From: Xanthocytophaga flava
GTDB taxonomy: Bacteria; Bacteroidota; Bacteroidia; Cytophagales; 172606-1
Length of the DNA: 64,000 nt
Reading direction: 5' to 3'
Assembly (NCBI RefSeq): GCF_030068545.1
Contig: NZ_JASJOR010000018.1
Location: forward strand, 1 to 64,000
Positions 33,919-43,184 of the stretch are shown here, piece after piece; the stretch's first letter is position 1, and each line of letters starts with the position of its first letter. The notes under the pieces are model-generated. The model was not told the origin of the DNA, searched no databases, and worked only from the letters and a program-made list of their open reading frames with translations. The translations under genes were made by a program, and so were the position numbers.

Positions 33919-36339
33919 CTATTTTTTAGGATCTTTTACTCGTACAATCACCCGGAAATTAAGGAAACGGGCAGAAAGTGCGTTCGGTACTGCATACTGA
34001 CGTTCATTAACATCGGTAACCCAATTGTATGACATAACATTTCTTGCTCCTAAGGCATTAAGCAATTCTGCTCCTATCCAGATAGAATCTCCAAATTTGC
34101 CAATTCCTTTGCTTGTTGAACCAAAAGCAATAATCTTTGAAAATCCAATATCCAGTCGGCGATAGGGTGGGGCATGAAGAGCTGAACGATAGTTCAGATT
34201 TTTAGGTGGGCCAAATGGTAATCCTGTACCTATAATGGTATTGAGATATACACGCCAGGAGGGATTGCCTGGCAAATGATCCTGGAAGAATACAGCCAAC
34301 GTAACACGCTGATCTGTAGGACGACGTATATAACCTGTCTGATCAAAACCCAGATCTTCTTTGGTTTGCATAATGCCTAAGCTAAACCAGGATTCTGCTC
34401 CTTTGATAAATTCACCACTAAACCGGAAATCTGCCCCTACAGCATATGCACGAGTAATATTATTGGCATAGTATCGCAATCTTACATTGTCTACATCATA
34501 CGCAACCACGTCCCAGAGGTTTTTATAATAGAGTTCAGAGTTGAAGACAAATTCACGTCCCCACATCTGAACGGTCTGTTGCATGCCTGCAATAAGATGG
34601 AGTGAACTTTGTGCCCTCAGATTCAGATTGAGATGTCCCTGTTGATCGCGTAACTCCCGATATAAGGGTGGTTGCCTGTAAATGCCGGCTGCAAATCGTA
34701 ATGTTGTTTCTCTTACCCAATTGGGTGTAAATGCATATTGAATCGACGGACTTATCAGCCACTGCTTATTTACAGACCAGTAGCCAATACGGGCTCCATA
34801 AGTCAGTGTGCGTTGATTGTCTTTGGAATACGAGTGTTGCAGATAGCCATTCCATCTATTAGAAGATAGTGCAAGATGAGTAAAAAGAGTATCCCGGAAC
34901 ATAGCATAATCCGCTGAGTCAGCAAAGGAATACTGATTGAGTTTATCGGTGAACGATTCCCTGTTATAACGTATACCCCATTCAAAACGATTTCGAGGGT
35001 TCATTTCATAGGTTGCCCGGTGTTCCAGTGATAGTATTCTTCCATTGAGTTGGTTTCGGGCATATTTGTATTCACTACCCACTCCAACAGTTCCTATGCA
35101 TTGTTTGTAGGTTGGCGAACTAGGGTCCAGATCTATTTCACACAGCCGATAAGCACTTTCTGTATCATAGAACTCGCGCTCACTGGTATTCATTGCAGAC
35201 CCGATAAAGTTCAGTGTCAGCTTATCACTGGGGCGATGGGTAAATTTAAGACCTCCTTGTCCCAGATCATAGTTGAGCAACTCCTGGCCTGCATAGGCTA
35301 CATACAGTCTGAGTTGTTGTGAAAATGTACCAAAGGTTGTTTCCTGGCTTACAGGTCGGGTGAGATAGCGATTACGACCATAGGAAAGTAATAGGCCTAT
35401 TTCAGATTTGGGAGCCAGAGAACTTGTTTTTTTATTTCCCAAAACATACCTGAAATAGCCTTGTATATCTGTAAATGCGGGCAAGTATTCACCTTTTACC
35501 TCAAGTGTATTCAGCAGATACTGTGACTGTTTGCGTCGTACACCTACCGTATAACTTAGTTTGTCTTTTAATGCAGTACCTTCTGTGTGTAGTGATCCTC
35601 CCAACAATCCCAGTGTAACAGACCCTTTGGTTTGTGTAGGTTCATTATAGGCTACATTCATCACAGAGGAAAGTTTATCACCATATTTGGCCTGCCAGCC
35701 ACCTGAAGAAAACTCAACACTTTTGACAAGGTCAGGATTGACAAAGCTTAACCCTTCCTGTTGGCCGGATCTGGCCAGAAAGGGGCGGTATACTTCAATG
35801 TTATTTACATAGATCAGGTTTTCATCATAGTTGCCACCACGTACTGAGTAGGTAGAAGATAGTTCGTTGTTGCTGACTACTCCTGGCAGAGTTGCCAGAA
35901 TCTTGTTAAAGTCTCCAAAGGTAGAAGGCAATGTTTTGACATCCTGAGGTTTGATTTGTACCACGCTAACCTGCATTCGTTGATCGTTTCGGGTAGTAAC
36001 CTTGACTTCATTGAGCTTCTGAACTGCTGCTTCCAGAATGATAGTGACCTCCCTGATTTCTCCTTGCTTCAATCGAAGAGTAAGTTGCTTTTCCTGATGA
36101 TTGATAGATCGAATATATAACACCAGATCCTGGTTAGCAGGTATATCTGATAACTGAAAGTATCCATTTTCATCTGAAGAAGTGCCACGAGATAGATTTT
36201 CCAGACGGATAGTTGCTCCTGGTACGGGTTTGTTCAGTGTATCTTTGATCCAACCTTTAATTTGTGTGTGTTGAGCGGTTGCGTTCTGTACCAGTAACAG
36301 ACCGGGTAAAAAACAGATAAGAAAAAAGAACAGGCGCAT
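33919..36339 (-). CDS. TonB-dependent receptor with carboxypeptidase-regulatory-like domain
   Basis: Outer-membrane TonB-dependent receptor of 806 residues, start at the ATG at 36339 (MRLFFFLICF), which begins a signal peptide ending near TAQ; an ATG-less extension to 36366 is ignored. A CarboxypepD_reg domain (IKGWIKDTLNKPVPGATIRLENLSRG) covers about 24-105. The plug has LPSTFGDFNKILATLPGVVSNNELSSTYSVRGG and LVKSVEFSSGGWQAKYGDKLSSVMNVAY. A barrel follows. This kind (no SusD partner) is common in Bacteroidota, with siderophore or other small ligands proposed. Ligand unknown. Confidence 0.92.
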   Translation of the reverse strand: MRLFFFLICFLPGLLLVQNATAQHTQIKGWIKDTLNKPVPGATIRLENLSRGTSSDENGYFQLSDIPANQDLVLYIRSINHQEKQLTLRLKQGEIREVTIILEAAVQKLNEVKVTTRNDQRMQVSVVQIKPQDVKTLPSTFGDFNKILATLPGVVSNNELSSTYSVRGGNYDENLIYVNNIEVYRPFLARSGQQEGLSFVNPDLVKSVEFSSGGWQAKYGDKLSSVMNVAYNEPTQTKGSVTLGLLGGSLHTEGTALKDKLSYTVGVRRKQSQYLLNTLEVKGEYLPAFTDIQGYFRYVLGNKKTSSLAPKSEIGLLLSYGRNRYLTRPVSQETTFGTFSQQLRLYVAYAGQELLNYDLGQGGLKFTHRPSDKLTLNFIGSAMNTSEREFYDTESAYRLCEIDLDPSSPTYKQCIGTVGVGSEYKYARNQLNGRILSLEHRATYEMNPRNRFEWGIRYNRESFTDKLNQYSFADSADYAMFRDTLFTHLALSSNRWNGYLQHSYSKDNQRTLTYGARIGYWSVNKQWLISPSIQYAFTPNWVRETTLRFAAGIYRQPPLYRELRDQQGHLNLNLRAQSSLHLIAGMQQTVQMWGREFVFNSELYYKNLWDVVAYDVDNVRLRYYANNITRAYAVGADFRFSGEFIKGAESWFSLGIMQTKEDLGFDQTGYIRRPTDQRVTLAVFFQDHLPGNPSWRVYLNTIIGTGLPFGPPKNLNYRSALHAPPYRRLDIGFSKIIAFGSTSKGIGKFGDSIWIGAELLNALGARNVMSYNWVTDVNERQYAVPNALSARFLNFRVIVRVKDPKK

Positions 36340-36489
36340 TCGCAAAGACAAAATGATGTCGGACAAAATCCAAGTGTTGGAAATACAATAAAAGCCAATA
36401 GATCAGTGTTTCAAACTGACAAAAAATCTATCGGACTTACAAGTAATATTGCAGAGAAATTATAATATGTGAGATTTTACTTGAAAATA

Positions 36490-37155
36490 TTATACTATTT
36501 TAGGTAAAGAAGCCTGTTTTAATTCATGAATAGTTGCAATTGGATCAGAAGAGCTGAATACGAAATTGCCTGCTACTAACACATCTGCTCCCGCAGATAG
36601 TAGATATGGCGCGTTCTCAAGGTTGACTCCTCCATCAATTTCAATTATTGCTTTGGCATTACGACGCAGAATAAGGTCTTTCAGATGTGATACCTTTTCA
36701 TATGTACGCTGAATAAATTTTTGTCCTCCAAAGCCTGGATTTACAGACATAATCAAAATAATATCTGCTTCTGTGATAATTTCTTCCAACAGATGTACAG
36801 GTGTATGAGGATTTAACGCAATACCCGCCTGACAACCAGCAGCCCGAATTTGTTGTAATGTTCTATGTAAATGAGTAGACGCCTCATAATGAACCGTAAT
36901 GTGATCCGCTCCGGCCTGGGCAAAAGACTCAATATACCGTTCAGGTTGAGTGATCATTAAATGAACATCAATAGGCTTTTGAATATGAGGACGAATAGCT
37001 TCCAGAATAGGAAAACCAAACGAAATATTAGGTACAAATACACCATCCATTACATCAAAATGGAGCCAGTCTGCTTCACTCTGATTTACCATGGTTACAT
37101 CACGTTGCAGATTGGTAAAGTCTGCTGCCAGCAAAGAAGGAGCAATAAAATGCAT
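36490..37155 (-). CDS. rpe: Ribulose-phosphate 3-epimerase
   Basis: Cytosolic enzyme of the pentose phosphate pathway that interconverts ribulose 5-phosphate and xylulose 5-phosphate. It has 221 residues, standard length, in a TIM barrel. Signature blocks: IAPSLLAADFTNL, WLHFDVMDGVFVPNISFG, DVHLMI, MSVNPGFGGQKFI, and EIDGGVNLENAP. Start ATG at 37155. On the same strand, 49 bp later in transcription order, the TonB receptor follows only after 150 bp, so it is probably separate. Confidence 0.96.
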   Translation of the reverse strand: MHFIAPSLLAADFTNLQRDVTMVNQSEADWLHFDVMDGVFVPNISFGFPILEAIRPHIQKPIDVHLMITQPERYIESFAQAGADHITVHYEASTHLHRTLQQIRAAGCQAGIALNPHTPVHLLEEIITEADIILIMSVNPGFGGQKFIQRTYEKVSHLKDLILRRNAKAIIEIDGGVNLENAPYLLSAGADVLVAGNFVFSSSDPIATIHELKQASLPKIV

Positions 37156-37172
37156 AAGTTAAATAATTAGGC

Positions 37173-37193
37173 GACCTGATAATATACCAGGTC
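37173..37193 (-). terminator. Weak hairpin after the three-TM protein's neighbour spacer
   Basis: Short inverted repeat, GACCTG / CAGGTC (37173-37178 and 37188-37193), nine-base loop, in the 48-bp gap between the three-TM gene and rpe. It may be a weak terminator; the stem is short. Confidence 0.35.
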
Positions 37194-37203
37194 AGCCATA
37201 CAG

Positions 37204-37605
37204 TTACTTTTTAGAAGAAGGAAATATAGTTCCGTATTTACTGTTTTTCATCAGCTTGCTTAATACAAAACCCAAAATGATATAAACCACGAAAACAATG
37301 GCTGTACTGATATAGTTTACCTGAGAAAATTTAGATTGCAGGTTAGGTGCGATTTTATCAGAAACGACAAACATATTGTACAAAAAGAAGGCTGCACCTG
37401 CTACAAACCAGATGATAAAAAAAGCAGCACGACGTTTGCCTGCATCCTGAGGGTCTTTTCCACCTTCCCATTTAATCAGATTGGCTACAACCCAGGATAA
37501 TCCGATAAAAATAACAGCTGCAATGGCAGCAAACATATATGTTTCACTGGCCAGATCTTCTAACTGACGAGGATTCCGAATTGTAATAATTTGAGCAAGA
37601 AGCAT
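37204..37605 (-). CDS. Three-TM membrane protein, function unknown
   Basis: Membrane protein of 133 residues with three predicted membrane segments (about 25-44, 64-83, 96-119) and a basic C terminus. Between segments 1 and 2 is a short soluble stretch with KWEGGKDPQDAGKRR. I do not recognise a family. It is followed in the direction of transcription by rpe, and preceded by a lipoprotein gene 57 bp upstream on the same strand; the three may be one operon. Confidence 0.65.
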   Translation of the reverse strand: MLLAQIITIRNPRQLEDLASETYMFAAIAAVIFIGLSWVVANLIKWEGGKDPQDAGKRRAAFFIIWFVAGAAFFLYNMFVVSDKIAPNLQSKFSQVNYISTAIVFVVYIILGFVLSKLMKNSKYGTIFPSSKK

Positions 37606-37661
37606 AGTTTAGTATAAGAGTGAAGTGATAGAAATAGCAATAGTTTTCTAAATCTGTGATT

Positions 37662-39023
37662 TTATTTTTCCAGCTCTACATAATAAGTATAGACTACCCG
37701 ATCTTTCAGGTTAATGCGTAACAACGCTTCTGTAAGACTGCTGGCTAAAGAAGGAACCTCGAATCCACGGGCATCTGTCCATTTCAGTGAAGACAGCAGG
37801 TTGTTATCAAATTGTGGTTTGGCTTCTTTGATAGATACATCTACTTTGTAAAGCGTACGGAATTCTACACCTGTAAAGTTTTCGTGTAGTTTCAAACCAA
37901 CTTCTTTTTTCTTTGTATTAAAGTCCAGCACAAAAATGTCTTCAGATGCACCTGGTGCGTTATAACTGTATTTTTTAGGTTTTTCACCCTCTATAGGATT
38001 TACTGCGTCATAGTAGTTCTGGTACTCGCTGGTAATATCATATACTTTTGCTTCCAGTTGCAGATCCGGATAATTTACAGGGGCATTTGCCAGAAACAGA
38101 TTTTTCAGAAAACGAGTGTCTTTTTCGCTGTACTCAGGAATTTTAAACAAATCTTTTTGCTTGAACATATAGTATTCGAAAATAGGGAAATTTACCTGTA
38201 CCATATCTGGTACCGCATTTTCAGTTGCTCCACCTTCATTCGCTTTGTCTTTGTATTTGTTTGTTAGCGCAATATCTTCTGCTGAAAACCGGAAATGTTT
38301 TAAACGACCTTGTTTTTCCTGAAGGCGGTTAACCAATGCAGAAGGTTCATGAACCAGTGCTTTGGGTGTAAATACCAGAATATAAATGTGCTGGGTCTGG
38401 GTTTGAGGTACCCAGGAGTTTTGCTTGGTGAAAGGTTGCGCAAATACATCAATGGCATTACCTTGTTTCAGCCAGTTTTCAAACTCATTCACTGCCCAGG
38501 TAGAAATGTCGATGCTGGTACGGAATGTTTTTCCATTTTGTACAATCTGCAATTCCTGTTTGCCTTTTACCAGTTCGAAGTCTGTAATAAACACGGCGGT
38601 GCGATTATCCTGGGTGATCTGGCGAATAGGCTCATCAAGTACCGAACGTGTTTCTGTATAGTTGCTTATGTTCCAGGGAATATTTTCGGTAGCATTAATA
38701 TTGATTCTGGGTGGAATATCATTTGTGCCTGCCTTGAAATAGACAGTCTTAGGACTATTTACGATTGTTAGTAAATCCTTGATAAAATCCATAGATGACA
38801 TCATCCCTTCATGCATCCCTTTGGAATAATCTATATACACAGAGATAGAATCCGATGCCACGGGGGCTTCTGATTTGGCTACATATTGAGTATGGAAAGG
38901 GGTAAGATCTTTGGATTCAACGACAAAGTTTGTAGGATCACTGGAACAGGAAAATGTTCCATATACCAGAAAGGCTGAGGCTATGTAGTGAATAATAGTT
39001 CGTGAAGAAGATTGTCGTACCAT
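37662..39023 (-). CDS. Lipoprotein with VWA-like domain, function unknown
   Basis: Lipoprotein of 453 residues. Start at the ATG at 39023 (MVRQSSSRT) because it begins the signal peptide with lipobox FSC (Cys26). An upstream in-frame extension exists but has no signal. Within the mature part, ISVYIDYSKGMHEGM looks like the beginning of a VWA (von Willebrand A) MIDAS motif (D-x-S-x-G/S), and TAVFITDFELVKGKQE like its third acidic strand. The remaining region has no known domain. The next gene in the operon is a three-TM protein. Function unknown, possibly envelope complex assembly. Confidence 0.6.
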   Translation of the reverse strand: MVRQSSSRTIIHYIASAFLVYGTFSCSSDPTNFVVESKDLTPFHTQYVAKSEAPVASDSISVYIDYSKGMHEGMMSSMDFIKDLLTIVNSPKTVYFKAGTNDIPPRININATENIPWNISNYTETRSVLDEPIRQITQDNRTAVFITDFELVKGKQELQIVQNGKTFRTSIDISTWAVNEFENWLKQGNAIDVFAQPFTKQNSWVPQTQTQHIYILVFTPKALVHEPSALVNRLQEKQGRLKHFRFSAEDIALTNKYKDKANEGGATENAVPDMVQVNFPIFEYYMFKQKDLFKIPEYSEKDTRFLKNLFLANAPVNYPDLQLEAKVYDITSEYQNYYDAVNPIEGEKPKKYSYNAPGASEDIFVLDFNTKKKEVGLKLHENFTGVEFRTLYKVDVSIKEAKPQFDNNLLSSLKWTDARGFEVPSLASSLTEALLRINLKDRVVYTYYVELEK

Positions 39024-39086
39024 GAAGTGAGATAGTAGATTTGTTGAATAGTTGTAGTTTACTAAAATAGCTGATATTTGCAATAA

Positions 39087-39123
39087 TACCAGTCAGGTAA
39101 ATACATTACATACCTGACTGGTA
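39087..39123. terminator. Terminator in spacer of SixA-like gene
   Basis: Perfect 13-bp inverted repeat (TACCAGTCAGGTA / TACCTGACTGGTA, 39087-39099 and 39111-39123), 11-base loop. Both transcripts here run on the minus strand, so it ends the SixA-like gene's message before the lipoprotein gene. Confidence 0.7.
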
Positions 39124-39164
39124 AATGGGATAATGTGTGAAAGAATTACTTCCCGTTTTGTAGC

Positions 39165-39671
39165 TTATAAGCTATTTAATTTTTCAGGATATTCAAACCA
39201 CGCCATTTTTCCGGAACCGCCTGTAATTTCTACCCATCGTTGGTTTTCAAAGATTACATGAACGACCCCACCTGTTGGTATGCTTCCTATATCATCATGT
39301 GTGAAATATTCTGCCAGATAGGTTTGTTTGGGATTATGAGCAACCACCATTGCTGATTTTTGATCTTCTGCAATAGCATTGATCATCTCGACGAAAGATT
39401 GTAAGGCATATTCCTCATACAAAGCATTGTTAATGACTATTCTTTCAGTATCATATCCTAATTGCTCTGCCATGTACTGAGCTGTTGACAAGGCTCGTAC
39501 TGCAGGACTGGCAAACAAGACATCTGGACTGACTCCCAGTTTTTTTAAATGCCCGCCCATTTTACAAGCTTCAATAATACCTGATGAGGATAATTCACGG
39601 TCAAAATCACGCTGACCAGCTGCTCCAGAAACTGCCTGGGCATGCCGTACAATAAAAAGATGTTTATTCAT
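39165..39671 (-). CDS. SixA-type histidine phosphatase
   Basis: Phosphohistidine phosphatase-like protein of 168 residues, start at the ATG at 39671 (MNKHLFIVRHAQA). The RHG-type core is Arg9-His10 in IVRHAQA, and a second His in VVAHNP (about residue 113) completes the active site. DRELSSSGIIEACKMG and PDVLFASPAVRALSTAQY match the histidine phosphatase superfamily, of the SixA branch (short, single domain). Possible role in phosphorelay control. It is divergent from topA. Confidence 0.88.
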   Translation of the reverse strand: MNKHLFIVRHAQAVSGAAGQRDFDRELSSSGIIEACKMGGHLKKLGVSPDVLFASPAVRALSTAQYMAEQLGYDTERIVINNALYEEYALQSFVEMINAIAEDQKSAMVVAHNPKQTYLAEYFTHDDIGSIPTGGVVHVIFENQRWVEITGGSGKMAWFEYPEKLNSL

Positions 39672-40065
39672 AAAGTCTGAAACAGAACGCCAAGTAATAC
39701 AATATACTTCAAATGAGAAAAATCTTGCATTAAAATTTTTATGTAGAAAGATGTTTCCCCAAATGCTGTATTTGTCATATATATATAGTGTAAAATATTG
39801 CAAGTCTGGTAGTTACATAGATATGTTCTGCCATAGATGTTTTAACGGAAATTGTGCAAATTTGGCATTCAAAAAAAATAAGCTTTAAATTTATTGTTGG
39901 ATTTCAGGTATTTTACGTTGTTTTAATGCTGCATTGATGTAAACCTAATGGTTCCTTTTGGTGTTAGCCTGATTATTTAGTAAACACAGGTACCATAAAT
40001 TTCTGGTAATTTCATCATTACCCAATACCTGAAAGTGTATAAATATATAACGAAATAAATTGAGT
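39672..40065. other. Divergent spacer upstream of topA
   Basis: About 390 bp between the SixA-like gene and topA, AT-rich, no gene. A faint match to the Bacteroidota promoter (TTTG at 39861, then TAAATTTA at 39886, 21-bp spacing) points toward topA, but the score is weak. Confidence 0.3.
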
Positions 40066-42489
40066 ATGACCAAAAATTTAGTCATTGTAGAATCGCCCGC
40101 AAAGGCCAAAACGATTGAAGGGTATCTGGGAAAAGATTTCACTGTAAGGTCAAGTTTTGGTCACGTGCGTGATTTGCCTGAGAAAGGAATAGCCATTGAT
40201 GTGAAAAATCATTTTCGGCCTACTTACGAGATTAACGATGATAAAAAGGACCTGGTTAATCAGTTGCAGCAATTAGCCGCAGATGCAGAGGTAGTGTGGC
40301 TGGCAACTGACGATGACCGGGAAGGAGAGGCTATTTCCTGGCATTTGAAAGAAGCTTTGAACTTACAGGAAAATAAAACCAAACGAATTGTTTTTCGCGA
40401 AATTACGAAAAACGCCATTCTAAATGCGATTCAGTCACCAAGGACACTGGATCTGGATCTGGTAAACGCCCAACAGGCGCGACGGATTCTGGATCGTTTG
40501 GTGGGATATGAATTATCACCTGTACTTTGGAAGAAAATTAAAACCGGATTGTCAGCGGGAAGGGTACAATCGGTAGCCGTTCGGTTGATTGTAGAGCGGG
40601 AACGTGAAATCGAAGGATTTGAAACAAAATCTTCTTACAAGGTTTCAGCTTTGTTTCAGGTAGAGAAAGGGAAGACATTAGTGGCTGAATTGCCTAAAAA
40701 TTTTGATACGGAAGCAGATGCACTGGATTTTTTGAATCGATGCCTGAATGGGGTTTTCAAGATAAAAAATCTGGAAACCAAACCTGCAAAACGTACACCT
40801 GCACCTCCATTTACCACTTCTACATTGCAGCAGGAAGCCAGCCGGAAATTATATTTCTCGGTTTCCAAAACAATGATGATTGCTCAAAAACTGTACGAAT
40901 CTGGTAAAATAACCTATATGCGTACGGACTCGACCAATCTGTCCGAAGAGGCTTTGACAAAAGCCGCAACTGAAATTACGAATAGTTTTGGTAAGCAATA
41001 CTTACAAACACGCCGTTTCAAAACTAAATCAGATTCAGCTCAGGAAGCACACGAAGCTATCCGTCCAACGGATTTTGGTATTAGCTCAATCAATGATTCA
41101 CGGGATGAGCAACGTTTGTATGAACTGATCTGGAAACGTGCAATTGCCTCTCAGATGGCAGATGCTCAGTTAGAACGAACAACAGCTACTATTTCTATTA
41201 ATTCACCTGCCAATGGAGTCTTGAAAGAAGAACTGATCGCTACAGGAGAAGTAATCAAATTTGATGGATTCCTGAAGGTGTATATTGAGTCTACGGATGA
41301 GGACGATGAAGAAAATAAAGCAATGCTTCCTCCATTGACGATTGGTCAGCAGTTGCAATTGGATAATATGAAAGCTGTTCAGCGCTTTTCTCGTCCTGCT
41401 GCACGATATACAGAAGCGAGTCTGGTAAAAAAACTGGAAGAGTTGGGTATTGGACGTCCTTCTACGTACGCTCCAACTGTCTCCACTGTTCAGCAACGGG
41501 GATATGTAGTGAAAGAAGATCGTGATGGAAAAGAGCGTTCATATAGAGAGATTACGCTGAAGAACAACAATATCAGTACAGATTCAAAAAAAGAAATATT
41601 TGGAGCAGAAAAAGCTAAGTTGTTCCCAACTGACGTAGCGATGATTGTGAATGACTTTCTGGTACAATACTTTCCGGATGTTATAGATTTTAAGTTCACT
41701 GCTACTGTAGAAAAGGATTTTGATGAGATTGCGCAGGGTCGAATGATCTGGGAAGAAATGCTGGAAAAGTTCTATGATGGCTTCCATCGCAAGATTGAGA
41801 ATACAGATGAGATACAACGATCTTCTGTGGGCAAATCACGTTCTCTGGGCACTCACCCTGAAACAGGTGAACCTGTTACCGTAAAACTTGGTAAATTTGG
41901 ACCGTATGTCCAGATTGGGGAGATGGAAGATGAGGTGAAACCACGTTTTGCCAGTCTGAAAAAAGGGCAGTTTATGGAACGGTTGAGTCTGGAAGAGGCA
42001 CTTGAGTTATTTAAACTTCCTCGTGAAATCGGTAGCTATGAAGACAAAGTAATGAAAGTCGCTATTGGCAAGTTTGGCCCTTATATCCAGCACGATGGTA
42101 AATACTATTCGTTGGGCAAGGAGGATGACCCCTATAGCATAGATGATGAACGAGCTATTGTGATTATTCAGGCAAAACGAAAATCAGATGCTGAAAAATC
42201 GATAAAAGAATTTCCAGGCAATCCGGATGTGAGGATATTGAATGGCCGTTTTGGACCTTATATTGCTATTGGTAAGCAGAATATAAAAATACCAAAAAGC
42301 AAAGATCCAAAAAGTCTGACTTTGGAAGAATGTCTTGAATTGGCAAAAGAGGCTGATAGCAAACCTAAAACAGGTCGTTTCGCCAAGAAAGGCGCTGCTG
42401 CAAAATCAACAACAAAAGCAGCAACAAAGACACCAAAAGCTGCTGGTGAGAAATCAACTGCCAAAAAGTCTACCAAGACAAAGAAATAA
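40066..42489 (+). CDS. topA: DNA topoisomerase I (type IA)
   Basis: Relaxes negative supercoils in the cytosol. It has 807 residues from ATG at 40066; an upstream TTG at 40060 is also in frame. The Toprim domain carries VIVESPAKAKTIE at the start and DDDREGEAISWHL. The active-site tyrosine is Tyr284 in KITYMRTDSTNLS. The usual C-terminal Cys4 zinc fingers are absent. Instead, three repeats of GxFGPYxxIG (VKLGKFGPYVQIG, IGKFGPYIQHD, LNGRFGPYIAIG) occupy about residues 605-745, followed by a Lys/Ala/Thr-rich tail (to 807). That arrangement is common in Bacteroidota. Confidence 0.97.
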   Translation: MTKNLVIVESPAKAKTIEGYLGKDFTVRSSFGHVRDLPEKGIAIDVKNHFRPTYEINDDKKDLVNQLQQLAADAEVVWLATDDDREGEAISWHLKEALNLQENKTKRIVFREITKNAILNAIQSPRTLDLDLVNAQQARRILDRLVGYELSPVLWKKIKTGLSAGRVQSVAVRLIVEREREIEGFETKSSYKVSALFQVEKGKTLVAELPKNFDTEADALDFLNRCLNGVFKIKNLETKPAKRTPAPPFTTSTLQQEASRKLYFSVSKTMMIAQKLYESGKITYMRTDSTNLSEEALTKAATEITNSFGKQYLQTRRFKTKSDSAQEAHEAIRPTDFGISSINDSRDEQRLYELIWKRAIASQMADAQLERTTATISINSPANGVLKEELIATGEVIKFDGFLKVYIESTDEDDEENKAMLPPLTIGQQLQLDNMKAVQRFSRPAARYTEASLVKKLEELGIGRPSTYAPTVSTVQQRGYVVKEDRDGKERSYREITLKNNNISTDSKKEIFGAEKAKLFPTDVAMIVNDFLVQYFPDVIDFKFTATVEKDFDEIAQGRMIWEEMLEKFYDGFHRKIENTDEIQRSSVGKSRSLGTHPETGEPVTVKLGKFGPYVQIGEMEDEVKPRFASLKKGQFMERLSLEEALELFKLPREIGSYEDKVMKVAIGKFGPYIQHDGKYYSLGKEDDPYSIDDERAIVIIQAKRKSDAEKSIKEFPGNPDVRILNGRFGPYIAIGKQNIKIPKSKDPKSLTLEECLELAKEADSKPKTGRFAKKGAAAKSTTKAATKTPKAAGEKSTAKKSTKTKK

Positions 42490-42507
42490 ATTATTTTAGG
42501 TTCTTTA

Positions 42508-42541
42508 AACCAGAATCAGTGAGTTTTCATTGATTCTGGTT
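42508..42541. terminator. Bidirectional terminator topA / HD gene
   Basis: Perfect 11-bp stem (AACCAGAATCA / TGATTCTGGTT, 42508-42518 and 42531-42541) between convergent genes. It overlaps the stop codon of the HD-domain gene. Confidence 0.75.
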
Positions 42542-43091
42542 ATACTACCTCAAGATATTGGTTGTAAGAATTGATTTTTTTCCTTAATTGTTCTTCAAGA
42601 TAGAGATTACAACCTTCTAGTGTCTTCAATATTACTTGTGCCTCATCCTGATAGGCTTTTCGTTGAGAGTTAGACCATAGCAGTGGATTCTGGCGCAAGT
42701 TATCTATGCGATCGGCCATTTTTACCATTCGAATTTCAACAGGTTGTCTTAGAATTCGCTGCAAACTATCTGGAATCTGTTCTGCTTCTGGTAATAATGT
42801 ATTACGTGTTAGTGCTGCAACTCCTTTTGCTACTGCTGTTCCAAATAAAGTCTCAACCTCTGTATAGGATACAGGTGTATCTTCCAGTACATCATGTAAT
42901 AGGGCGCAGCAAACCAACAAGTCTCCATTTAACGAACTGTCTGATGACTGTGTTAGTGCTGTTACTACTTCCATACACACATTAGCCAGATGGGTAACAT
43001 ATGGAATGGTACTTCCTGGCATGAACTGAGCATGGTGTGCTTCTCCGGCAAAATTTATTGCCTTATAGTAGATCTCTTCTGTAAAAAACAT
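42540..43091 (-). CDS. Small (p)ppGpp hydrolase-like HD-domain protein
   Basis: Single HD-domain protein of 183 residues, start at the ATG at 43091 (MFFTEEIYYK); a TTG upstream is in frame. It has the layout of small alarmone hydrolases (Mesh1/SAH type): HHAQF then PYVTHLANV with His34, LLHDVLEDTPV with His66-Asp67, and RMVKMADRIDNL with Asp127. No synthetase domain, so it would only degrade (p)ppGpp or a related nucleotide. Convergent with topA. Confidence 0.82.
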   Translation of the reverse strand: MFFTEEIYYKAINFAGEAHHAQFMPGSTIPYVTHLANVCMEVVTALTQSSDSSLNGDLLVCCALLHDVLEDTPVSYTEVETLFGTAVAKGVAALTRNTLLPEAEQIPDSLQRILRQPVEIRMVKMADRIDNLRQNPLLWSNSQRKAYQDEAQVILKTLEGCNLYLEEQLRKKINSYNQYLEVV

Positions 43092-43184
43092 ACGCTTATA
43101 CAAGGAAGTTATTCAGGAAATAATTACCGATATTTGTAATTCAAAGGTAGGTCTTCTGCCTGTATTTTTAACACAACCTATACT

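Noticed and set aside
38310..38771. 153-codon + strand ORF antisense to the VWA-like lipoprotein gene
   Set aside because: Lies wholly inside a well-supported gene with signal peptide and lipobox; low-complexity hydrophobic residues, no family.
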